Origin: an uncultured Chelatococcus sp.
GTDB taxonomy: Bacteria > Pseudomonadota > Alphaproteobacteria > Rhizobiales > Beijerinckiaceae
Reading direction: 5' to 3'
DNA length: 64,000 bases
Assembly: GCA_937863995.1 (NCBI GenBank)
Contig: CALMIK010000045.1
Coordinates: 80,933-144,932 of the forward strand
Part shown: piece by piece, positions 57,211-64,000 of the stretch
Layout: each line of letters begins with the position of its first letter
Position numbering within the stretch: the stretch's first letter is position 1
The notes under the pieces: model-generated
Database searches by the model: none
What the model was told of the DNA's origin: nothing
The model's input: the letters and a program-made list of their open reading frames with translations, nothing else
Program-made: the position numbers and the translations under genes

Positions 57211-57315
57211 TAAAGCGTTTTCAAGCAAAGCGGATACCGCTTTGCGTGAAGAAAACGCGTTAAATCAGAAAGTTAAAGCATTTTTGCGTTTCAACGAAAC
57301 GTCGAAATGCTTTAG
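57211..57315. repeat. 105-bp two-hairpin intergenic repeat, copy 1
   Basis: Hairpin one: outer gcgttttc/gaaaacgc with inner gcaaagcgg/ccgctttgc. Hairpin two: aaagcattt/aaatgcttt with inner cgtttc/cgaaacg. The second copy at 63684-63788 differs at three positions. Similar elements are abundant in Hyphomicrobiales genomes. Confidence 0.95.
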
Positions 57316-57332
57316 GACCTGAAACGCGCGAA

Positions 57333-57455
57333 TCAACCGAGGTTGGTGTAGGCGACCAGCGCGATCAGCACGAAGGCGATGAGGACGCCGCCGACGAAAA
57401 GACCGCCCGGAACTTCCGTGCCGACATTGGGACCGTGCGTGTTGTTACCAGCCAT
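57333..57455 (-). CDS. Small single-helix membrane protein (40 aa)
   Basis: A 40-residue protein: a hydrophilic start MAGNNTHGPNVGTEVPGG and one hydrophobic helix LFVGGVLIAFVLIALVAYT. A strong gggagg site lies five bases before the ATG, which supports a real gene. Its end runs up to the repeat element at 57211-57315. I know no family with certainty. Confidence 0.65.
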   Translation of the reverse strand: MAGNNTHGPNVGTEVPGGLFVGGVLIAFVLIALVAYTNLG

Positions 57456-57893
57456 GAAAACCTCCCACCATGAAACCCGCGGCCCCGCCCGATCCGGCTG
57501 GACCGGACACGCTTCGGGACCGCCTGCGCGCTCTCGTCTCCGAGTATCACGGTCCGGGCGGCGCTGACAAGATTGCCGCACCGGCGCGCGCCTCTCCCGC
57601 ACGGTCGAAATGGGCGGCGCGGGATGGAAGTATCAAGCGTAACCGTTTGATATGAAACTGATTTTCATACAACCAATTGCTAAGTTTCCGAAATTGCCGC
57701 AACCGTCGATGTTAGCCAGCGGTGACCTGGAAAAGGAAGGAATACGCCAACCGCCCGCCGGAGCGCCTGGCCGCATCATGCCAGCCCGTTCGGGACCCGG
57801 CCGTTTCCGGTCAACATGCATCTGCCCGGTGGAAGGGCCCGCGGGGATGTCCCTGCGCGGGCCCCAACCATGGGCGCCATCGAGGACACGCTT
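57456..57893. other. Gap upstream of the CoA-transferase gene
   Basis: Contains the dyad at 57651-57669 and a short unsupported frame at 57470-57655. The promoter of the CoA-transferase gene must be here. Confidence 0.55.
57651..57669 (+). promoter_or_regulatory. Inverted repeat tatgaaa-N5-tttcata
   Basis: Perfect 7-bp arms in the gap upstream of the CoA-transferase gene, in AT-rich surroundings, about 225 bases before its start. Likely operator for a repressor or activator, identity unknown. Confidence 0.5.
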
Positions 57894-59384
57894 ATGCATC
57901 GCCAGAGAATCCGACATCCCGGTCTGCAATCCAAAGTCACGACGGCGCTGGAGGCGTCACGCCACATCCGCGACGGCATGGTCGTGGGCATGAGCGGCTT
58001 CACCCGCGCCGGCGAGGCAAAGGCAGTGCCGCTGGCGCTCGCCGCCCGGGCGAAGGAAGAGCCGCTGAAGATCACGCTCATCACCGGCGCCTCGCTCGGC
58101 AACGATCTCGACAAGACGCTAGCCGAGGCCCACGTGCTGGCGCGCCGCCTGCCCTTCCAGTCGGACCCCGCGCTGCGCAAGCTCATCAACGCCGGCGAGG
58201 TGATGTTCATCGACCAGCACCTGTCGGAAACGGTCGAGCTGCTGCGCACCAACCAGATCGGCCCCGTCGACGTGGCGGTGGTGGAAGCGGTGGCGATCAC
58301 CGAGCACGGCGGCATCGTGCCCACCACGTCCGTCGGCAATTCGGCCTCCTTCGCCATCCTCGCCGACAAGGTCATCGTGGAGATCAACCTCGAGCAGTCC
58401 GATTTGCTCGAAGGCATCCACGATATCTACATCCCCAAGCGCCGCCCGCACCGCGAGCCGATCCCGGTCGTCAACGTGGAAAGCCGTGTCGGCATACCCT
58501 ACATCGACATTCCGCCCGAAAAAATCGTCGCCATCGTGGTGACGACGAAGCTCGACAGTTCCTCCACCGTGACGCCGCCCGACGACGAGACGCGCGCCAT
58601 CGCCGGCCATCTCTCGGACTTCCTGCAGCACGAGGTGAAGCGCGGCCGCCTCACCAACCGCCTGCAGCCGTTGCAGGCGGGCATCGGCTCGATCGCCAAC
58701 GCGGTCCTGCATGGCTTCATCGACACGCCGTTCCACGATCTCACCATGTATTCCGAGGTGCTTCAGGACAGCACGTTCGATCTTTTCGACGCGGGCAAGC
58801 TCACCTTTGCCTCCGGCTCGTCCATCACCCTGTCGCAGGAGCGCTACCACTCGGTGTTTCCGCGCCTTTCCGAGTACAAGTCGCGGCTCATCCTGCGCCC
58901 GCAGGAGGTCAGCAACCATCCCGAGATCATCCGCCGCCTCGGCCTCATCGCCATCAACACGGCGCTGGAAGTCGACATCTACGGCAACATCAACTCGACC
59001 CATGTCGGCGGCACGCACATGATGAACGGCATCGGCGGATCGGGCGACTTCGCCCGCAACGCCTACCTGTCGGTGTTCGTGACGAAGTCCATCGCCAAGG
59101 GCGGCGCCATCTCCAGCGTCGTGCCGTTCGCGAGCCACGTCGACCACACCGAGCACGACGTGGACATCATCGTCACCGAGGCGGGTCTCGCGGACCTGCG
59201 CGGGCTGGCGCCGCGCGAGCGGGCGCGCGTCATCATCGACAACTGCGCCCACGCGAGCTACCGCGGCGCGCTCGACGACTATCTCGGCCGCGCGCTGCAG
59301 CGAGGCGGCCAGACGCCGCACGTCATCGAGGAAGCGCTGTCATGGCATTCCCGCCTGCGCGAAACGGGCACGATGCTGCGATAA
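57894..59384 (+). CDS. Acetyl-CoA hydrolase/transferase family protein (succinate CoA-transferase type)
   Basis: 496 residues, class I CoA-transferase. It starts MHRQRIRHPGLQSKVTTALEA with GMSGFTRAGEAKAVPLAL, as in succinate:acetate CoA-transferases (AarC, Cat1, ScpC). Segments GGIVPTTSVGNS and GTHMMNGIGGSGDFARNAYLS are conserved. A gaggac site supports 57894 rather than an ATG at 57870. It moves CoA between succinate and acetate or propionate. A palindromic terminator follows. Confidence 0.9.
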   Translation: MHRQRIRHPGLQSKVTTALEASRHIRDGMVVGMSGFTRAGEAKAVPLALAARAKEEPLKITLITGASLGNDLDKTLAEAHVLARRLPFQSDPALRKLINAGEVMFIDQHLSETVELLRTNQIGPVDVAVVEAVAITEHGGIVPTTSVGNSASFAILADKVIVEINLEQSDLLEGIHDIYIPKRRPHREPIPVVNVESRVGIPYIDIPPEKIVAIVVTTKLDSSSTVTPPDDETRAIAGHLSDFLQHEVKRGRLTNRLQPLQAGIGSIANAVLHGFIDTPFHDLTMYSEVLQDSTFDLFDAGKLTFASGSSITLSQERYHSVFPRLSEYKSRLILRPQEVSNHPEIIRRLGLIAINTALEVDIYGNINSTHVGGTHMMNGIGGSGDFARNAYLSVFVTKSIAKGGAISSVVPFASHVDHTEHDVDIIVTEAGLADLRGLAPRERARVIIDNCAHASYRGALDDYLGRALQRGGQTPHVIEEALSWHSRLRETGTMLR

Positions 59385-59399
59385 AGCCCGATGCAAAAA

Positions 59400-59425
59400 G
59401 GCCGCCGGAAATATTTCCGGCGGCC
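59400..59425. terminator. Perfect 26-bp palindromic terminator
   Basis: ggccgccggaaat with its exact complement forms a stem between convergent genes, flanked by five T residues on the minus-strand side, so it terminates the DUF2141 gene well and perhaps the CoA-transferase gene. Confidence 0.85.
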
Positions 59426-59455
59426 TGTTCCGTCACGCGTCGTGCATCCGGGCCA

Positions 59456-59911
59456 TCAGTAGATGAGTTTGATGCTCATGTTGACGGGTTCCTTGCCGAC
59501 CTTGAACGACGCCTTCTCGAAGCCCGGCGCGCCGAAGGTGATGGACAGGTTGTTGGAAAACGCTACGCCCTGCTTCGGCATGCCCAGCACGTTGAACGTG
59601 ACCTGCCGCTCGCCCTCCTCGGCATGGAACAGCGCCACCGCGTAGGTGCCTTCCGGCACGTTGGCAAAGGCGCACGTACCCTTGCCGCCCGCGACCTTGC
59701 CTTCCGCCTTCATGAACTGCTTGCCGGGCTCGCGCCAGCCCACCGGCGAATTGAACAGGCCGCAGCGCACCACGCCGTTGTCGTTGCGCGCACCCGTGAC
59801 GGTGACGTTGACCGAACCGGCGCCGGCGAGCCCCGCCCCCGACACCGTGAGCCCCGCCGCGAGAACGCCGGCGATGAGCGCGCGCGAGCCGATCGTTGAA
59901 AGTGCGGACAT
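59456..59911 (-). CDS. DUF2141 family secreted protein
   Basis: 151 residues with a signal peptide (hydrophobic core LIAGVLAAGLTVSGAGLAG, cleavage near AGA-GSV). The body has GARNDNGVVRCGLFN, CAFANVPEGTYAVALFHAEE and MPKQGVAFSNN, which is the DUF2141 beta-sandwich pattern. Exported to the periplasm or cell surface; function unknown. A ggggag site precedes the ATG at 59911. Confidence 0.88.
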   Translation of the reverse strand: MSALSTIGSRALIAGVLAAGLTVSGAGLAGAGSVNVTVTGARNDNGVVRCGLFNSPVGWREPGKQFMKAEGKVAGGKGTCAFANVPEGTYAVALFHAEEGERQVTFNVLGMPKQGVAFSNNLSITFGAPGFEKASFKVGKEPVNMSIKLIY

Positions 59912-60095
59912 TCGTTTTCTCCCCTTATGGATTGTTTTACGGCGCCTCCTATAGCCGGCTTCGCGTCGCGACGAAAGGGCGGGCAAGCGTCCGCGAACGG
60001 GCGCGAAGATACCGCAAGACCAGCGCGGCCGCGCATGGCCTGTATTGCATGACGGAAGCTTGAGGATAACTTTTCGGGCGTGGCCGGCGGGCGCG

Positions 60096-60593
60096 CTACT
60101 CGTCCGGCCGGCCGGCGGCTTCCTTGATGCGCCGGTGACGCTGCTCCATCTCCTGACGCAGGGCGCGGCGCTGAATGGCGGCCTCGAATCGCTCGCGCTC
60201 CTCGTTGGTGCCGGGTTGCAGCGGCGGCACGGCCACGGCCTTGCCGTCCTTGTCGACGGCGACCATGGTGAAATAGCAGCTGTTGGTGTGGCGCACGTGC
60301 TGCTCGCGCATGTTCTCGGTGACGACCTTGATGCCCACTTCCATCGAGGTGTGGCCGGTGTAGTTCACCGAGGCATAGAACGTCACCAACTCGCCGACAT
60401 GGATGGGCTGGCGGAACATCACCTGGTCGACGGACAGGGTGACGACATAGCTGCCCGCATAACGGCTGGCGCAGGCGAACGCCACCTGATCGAGATACTT
60501 GAGGATATGACCGCCGTGAACGTTGCCGGAAAAGTTCGCCATGTCGGGCGTCATCAGGATGCTCATCGAAAGCCGGTGGCGCGCTTCGTCCAT
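60096..60593 (-). CDS. Hotdog acyl-CoA thioesterase (YciA-like)
   Basis: 165 residues, single hotdog domain. MANFSGNVHGGHILKYLDQVAFACASRYAG gives the family's catalytic Asn/Asp region, and TLSVDQVMFRQPIHVGELVTF the core strands; the C-terminus is an extra charged helix (about 35 residues). It likely hydrolyses short- to medium-chain acyl-CoAs. The 60593 start is the first of two candidates; neither has a clear ribosome site. Confidence 0.87.
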   Translation of the reverse strand: MDEARHRLSMSILMTPDMANFSGNVHGGHILKYLDQVAFACASRYAGSYVVTLSVDQVMFRQPIHVGELVTFYASVNYTGHTSMEVGIKVVTENMREQHVRHTNSCYFTMVAVDKDGKAVAVPPLQPGTNEERERFEAAIQRRALRQEMEQRHRRIKEAAGRPDE

Positions 60594-60889
60594 ACGTGAT
60601 CGCGGAAGAACCGCCCCCCAGATTTCCTGTCCCGGCAGCGGCCTATGCCGCGCCTGATCTGGCATGATTCTAAAGCGTTGCCTCGGCGCTGTCCATCGCG
60701 CAGGGGAAAACCCGTTGCCGCGCGACCGCAACGGGATGTTCCGGCTAAATCACCATCGACAGATGTCATAGCCGTGTTCATACTGACGGTATCAGGGTAT
60801 TGGCGCGCGAAATCATCCGGTTGGCGCCGCCTGCGGCCTCGGCGGCCCCGCGCTGGCCACCTCCCTGTCGGGACGAAGTGGGAGATTTG
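60594..60889. promoter_or_regulatory. Divergent region between thioesterase and EAL genes
   Basis: 296 bases without genes; promoters for both directions expected. No clear motif was found. Confidence 0.45.
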
Positions 60890-62080
60890 ATGTTGTCAGC
60901 TATCGACCCGCGCCGGCAAGCACTTCCTCACGCGGTGAGGCAGGGCGAAATCCGGCCGGTGTTCCAGCCGATCGTGCGGCTGGACAATCTCGCGCTGGCA
61001 GGCTTCGAGGTTCTCGCGCGCTGGAACAGCCCGGATCACGGCCCGGTCGCTCCCGAAACCTTCATTCCCTGGGCTGAAGAAGACGGCTATATCAATGCCT
61101 TGACGCACGAACTCGTCGCCAGCGCCTGCGCGGCGGCCGCGGGCTGGGGAGAGCACTTCTTCCTCTGCTTCAACATCTCGCCGCTGCAATTCAACGGCCG
61201 CGATCTGGAGTCCGTGATCTTTTCCGCCGTGGCGGGAACCGGCTTCCCCCATCACCGGCTGGTGATGGAAATGACCGAGAGCAGCGACGTCTACGACACG
61301 CGCAACGCCCACGAGATCATCGGCCGGCTCAAAAAAGCCGGCGTCAGGCTGGCGCTCGACGACTTCGGCACCGGCTACGCGGGCATCAACCGCCTGCTCA
61401 GCTTTCCCTTCCATGCGCTCAAGATCGACCGGAGCTTCGTGCGCTCCATCGAGACGGACCCCAGCGCCCGCACCATCATGGCGGCGATCATCGGCCTCGC
61501 GTCGAGCCTGGGGCTCGAGGTCGTCGTCGAGGGCATCGAGCGCCAGGCGCAGCGCGACATCCTGCTGTCCCTCGGCTGCACCTACGGGCAGGGGTGGCTG
61601 CTCGGCATCGAGATGGCGCCGCCGGACGCGGCATGCTTCGCCCAGCGCCACCTGCCGGCCCGGCTGCCCGCGCCCGACCCGGCCCGGCCCGCGCTGCCCG
61701 GCAGTGACGACGCCACCGACGACGCCCCGTCCTCGTCCGCCCGCAACCCGGCGGCCGCGCGGCTCGATGCGCTTTTCGGCCTTGCCGACATCGGGCTGTG
61801 CCAGATCGGCCCGGACATGCGGCTGATGCGCGCCAACGACGCCTTCGCGGCGCTGTTTCAAAAGCCGGAAGAAGCGCTGAACGGGGGCGCCGCCAGCGAC
61901 GTGCTGCCCTCGGATCTCGCCCTGTGGCTGTGCCGCCATGCGGCGGAAATCGGCGCGAGCGACGACACTTTCGTCTTTTCCCTGCCACGGGAAAGCGGCC
62001 CCGCCCGCCGCCTGCGCGTCAGGCGCATGGTCATGGGCTCCGCGCCCGCAGGCCTTTTGCTGATGGCGGTTCCGAACTGA
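60890..62080 (+). CDS. EAL-domain cyclic-di-GMP phosphodiesterase with C-terminal PAS-like domain
   Basis: 396 residues. The EAL domain occupies about 10-260; the signature reads GFEVLARW (EVL variant), but catalytic partners are present: Asn in FNISPLQF, Glu in MEMTES, DDFGTGYAG, Lys in LKIDRSFV, VEGIE and GQGWLLG. This suggests activity in c-di-GMP hydrolysis. After a proline/alanine linker the last 110 residues (ALFGLADIGLCQIGPDMRLM onwards) resemble a PAS sensor, placed unusually after rather than before EAL. No GGDEF domain. The ATG at 60890 has a gggaga site. Confidence 0.85.
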   Translation: MLSAIDPRRQALPHAVRQGEIRPVFQPIVRLDNLALAGFEVLARWNSPDHGPVAPETFIPWAEEDGYINALTHELVASACAAAAGWGEHFFLCFNISPLQFNGRDLESVIFSAVAGTGFPHHRLVMEMTESSDVYDTRNAHEIIGRLKKAGVRLALDDFGTGYAGINRLLSFPFHALKIDRSFVRSIETDPSARTIMAAIIGLASSLGLEVVVEGIERQAQRDILLSLGCTYGQGWLLGIEMAPPDAACFAQRHLPARLPAPDPARPALPGSDDATDDAPSSSARNPAAARLDALFGLADIGLCQIGPDMRLMRANDAFAALFQKPEEALNGGAASDVLPSDLALWLCRHAAEIGASDDTFVFSLPRESGPARRLRVRRMVMGSAPAGLLLMAVPN

Positions 62081-62283
62081 TTCTGCGCCGCCGGGGATGC
62101 GGGAAATGCCGCCGATGCGTCGGCGAACATACCATTTATGAATTTTCGCTTGACAGCCGGGTCATTTTATTTCCTTGAAGTATGCCCCTGCATTAGGCAG
62201 CGGCTGCCCAAGCGGCAGACTTTTGCATAAATTCCAAACAGGCGCTCGGTCGGCTTGTGGCCGTGAGCCTAGCTTCAGGAGCC

Positions 62284-63552
62284 ATGATGACCCGCCACAG
62301 CCTTCTTGATCTCGCCCTCGTCCGTCTCGACGAAGCCGCGCAACACCTCCAGGTTGACCCTGACGTGATCGAGAAGCTGCAATACCCGCGGGAAACGACA
62401 AAAGTCCGCCTGATGATTCGGATGGACGACGGCTCGCGCAAATCGTTCCTGGCCTGGCGCTGCCGTTACGACGACACGCGCGGCCCGACGAAGGGCGGCA
62501 TCCGCTTCCACCCCGACTCCAACGAGGACGAGGTGGAGACGCTGGCGTTCTGGATGACGTTCAAGTGCGCCGTGATGAACCTGCCCTACGGCGGCGGCAA
62601 GGGCGCCGTGTGCGTCGATCCGCGCACGCTGTCGAAGGCCGAACTCGAGCGCCTGTCGCGTTCCTACATCCAGGCCTTCGCCCGCATCGTGGGGCCGGAC
62701 CGCGACATCCCCGCGCCGGACGTCTACACCAATTCGATGATCATGGGCTGGATGGCCGACGAGTACTCCCAGATCGTGGGTCAGGCATCGCCCGGCGTCA
62801 TCACCGGCAAGCCGATCGCGCTCGGCGGTTCGGTGGGACGCAACGACGCAACGGCGCGCGGCGGCTACTATCTGGTGCGCGACCTCGCCGCCGAGCTCGG
62901 ACTTGAAGGGCGCACGCGCGTCGCCATCCAGGGCTTCGGCAACGCCGGCCAGTACATCGCCTCGCTGCTGGCGGCGGACGGCAACGTGATCGTCGCGGTA
63001 TCGGATTCCACCGGCGCGGTCTACGCACCCGAGGGCCTCGACGTCGAGCTGCTGCTCAAGACCAAGGCCGAAGGCAAGCCCGTCAGCTCCACGGTGGGCA
63101 AGAGCGGCCACCAGGCGCTCTCGCCGGACGAACTGATCGCGGTCGAAGCCGACCTGCTGGTGCCGGCAGCGCTCGAGAGCATGATCCACGAGGGCAACGC
63201 CGCGACCGTCAAGGCGAAGGTCGTGCTCGAGCTCGCCAACGGCCCCGTGACGCCCGAGGCGGACGCGATCCTGTCCGAGAAGGGCGTGGTCGTGCTGCCC
63301 GACATCCTGGCCAACGCCGGCGGCGTGACCGTCTCCTACTTCGAGTGGGTGCAGAACAGGCAGGGCTACTCCTGGACGCTGGAAGAGGTGCACGAGCGCC
63401 TGCGCACCATCATGGTGCGGGAAGGCCGCGCCATCTGGGTCATCGCCCAGGAGAAGCGCGTGTCGTGGCGCACGGCAGCCTACATCCACGCCCTCGCCCG
63501 CCTTGCCGGCGCCATCGAGGCGCACGGCACGCAGTCTTTCTTCGCCAGCTGA
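62284..63552 (+). CDS. Glu/Leu/Phe/Val dehydrogenase (glutamate dehydrogenase-like)
   Basis: Amino-acid dehydrogenase (422 residues). Substrate domain: RGPTKGGIRFHPDSN with Lys70, MTFKCAVMNLPYGGGKGAV with catalytic Lys106; cofactor domain with VAIQGFGNAGQYIA glycine-rich loop. End segments AQEKRVSWRTAAYIHALARL fit the NAD-type glutamate dehydrogenases of about 420 residues. It interconverts glutamate and 2-oxoglutarate plus ammonia. The first of two adjacent ATGs (aggag just before) is chosen. A terminator follows. Confidence 0.93.
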   Translation: MMTRHSLLDLALVRLDEAAQHLQVDPDVIEKLQYPRETTKVRLMIRMDDGSRKSFLAWRCRYDDTRGPTKGGIRFHPDSNEDEVETLAFWMTFKCAVMNLPYGGGKGAVCVDPRTLSKAELERLSRSYIQAFARIVGPDRDIPAPDVYTNSMIMGWMADEYSQIVGQASPGVITGKPIALGGSVGRNDATARGGYYLVRDLAAELGLEGRTRVAIQGFGNAGQYIASLLAADGNVIVAVSDSTGAVYAPEGLDVELLLKTKAEGKPVSSTVGKSGHQALSPDELIAVEADLLVPAALESMIHEGNAATVKAKVVLELANGPVTPEADAILSEKGVVVLPDILANAGGVTVSYFEWVQNRQGYSWTLEEVHERLRTIMVREGRAIWVIAQEKRVSWRTAAYIHALARLAGAIEAHGTQSFFAS

Positions 63553-63634
63553 CGCCACCGGCCGGCAGAGCGGCTTCCGATCCACCGGAAACGATGGATC
63601 GACAAGAAATCGCTCGAAATCGCGGAAGATAAAA

Positions 63635-63666
63635 AGAAGCCGGATGCGACACCGCATCCGGCTTCT
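63635..63666 (+). terminator. Rho-independent terminator after the dehydrogenase gene
   Basis: 14-bp perfect stem agaagccggatgcg / cgcatccggcttct with loop acac, about 85 bases after the stop. Confidence 0.8.
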
Positions 63667-63683
63667 ACGTTTGCGCCCCGCCC

Positions 63684-63788
63684 TAAAGCGTTTTCAAGCA
63701 AAGTGGATACCGCTTTGCGTGAAGAAAACGCGTTAACTCAGAAATTTAAAGCATTTTTGCGTTTCAACGAAACGTCGAAATGCTTTAG
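63684..63788. repeat. 105-bp two-hairpin intergenic repeat, copy 2
   Basis: Same two hairpins as copy 1 with three base changes (one makes an inner stem G-T pair). It is followed by a third hairpin atcgtat/atacgat with inner gtttc/gaaac at 63789-63823 that copy 1 lacks. Confidence 0.95.
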
Positions 63789-64000
63789 ATCGTATTCCGG
63801 TTTCGTTGAAACAAGCATACGATTTAACATTTTGATTTTGAGCGAATTTTTGTCGATTGAATAATTCCATTTAAGAGCGCCTAACAAAACCTCCGGGTTG
63901 AGGATGGCCTGGGGATTTTGGTTATCCTGCAAGACGCCAAACGCAGTCGATGCTGGTTGCATCGGCGAGGATTGGCAACGCAGCAGGGGACCAAAAGACC
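63789..64000. other. Window end: hairpin and non-coding sequence
   Basis: After a third hairpin (63789-63823) the sequence is AT-rich to about 63890, then GC content rises. A short minus-strand frame at 63738-63962 overlaps the repeat and is not supported. Nothing else is recognised. Confidence 0.5.

Noticed and set aside
57470..57655. A 61-codon plus-strand frame upstream of the CoA-transferase
   Set aside because: No domain or ribosome site; proline/alanine-rich.
63738..63962. A 74-codon minus-strand frame at the window end
   Set aside because: Much of it translates the palindromic repeat and its flanking hairpin.

Overview
The window is a GC-rich chromosomal segment of an alphaproteobacterium, almost certainly of the order Hyphomicrobiales (Rhizobiales). 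The evidence is a split F0 operon with paired b and b' subunits, a C4-type 5-aminolevulinate synthase, a dsbA-like/smc pair, a ChvI-type response regulator near pckA, a rhizobial-type porin, and two copies of a two-hairpin intergenic repeat. The genus cannot be fixed from the sequence. No rRNA, CRISPR array, prophage or insertion sequence was seen.

Layout. 1-2.8 kb: the 3' end of a quinone-oxidoreductase-like gene, a small membrane protein, a DUF6314 protein and a lipoprotein alpha/beta hydrolase. 2.9-5.8 kb: F0 ATP synthase operon atpI-atpB-atpE-atpF'-atpF (minus strand). 5.9-10.1 kb: smc and a DsbA-like oxidoreductase. 10.2-13.4 kb: murA with a small upstream gene, then hemA. 13.7-17.8 kb: tRNA-Thr(GGT), a polytopic membrane protein, a DEAD-box helicase and an HdeD-like protein. 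17.8-23.8 kb: a peptide-type ABC importer operon. 23.9-33.1 kb: a glycan cluster with four glycosyltransferases (one fused to a polysaccharide deacetylase). It faces a divergent pair encoding an ABC-exporter-like protein, whose ATPase motifs are all degenerate, and a stand-alone cyclic-nucleotide-binding protein. 33.2-37.8 kb: porin, tRNA-Pro(CGG), a glycine-zipper lipoprotein, a coiled-coil protein and chvI. 38.1-43 kb: HugZ-like protein, pckA, a UbiH-family hydroxylase and tesB. 43.2-45.1 kb: glnK-amtB behind a sigma-54 promoter. 45.2-47.4 kb: a cNMP-fold protein, an OmpR-family regulator and an L,D-transpeptidase. 47.3-52.2 kb: a second peptide-type ABC importer. 52.5-57 kb: manC, Wzt/Wzm-type polysaccharide exporter and a GT2 glycosyltransferase. 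57.3-64 kb: a 40-residue membrane peptide, a CoA-transferase, a DUF2141 protein, a hotdog thioesterase, an EAL phosphodiesterase and a Glu/Leu-type dehydrogenase, with the two 105-bp repeats.

How genes work together. atpI-F build the membrane sector of ATP synthase. glnK-amtB form the ammonium-sensing pair, and the dehydrogenase at 62.3 kb touches the same nitrogen economy. manC plus Wzt/Wzm plus GT2 fit export of a mannose-containing surface polymer. The 23.9-33.1 kb cluster looks like a second, less familiar surface-glycan system and is the best candidate for something undescribed, because its ABC-like protein appears to be a pseudo-ATPase paired with a small cNMP-binding protein.
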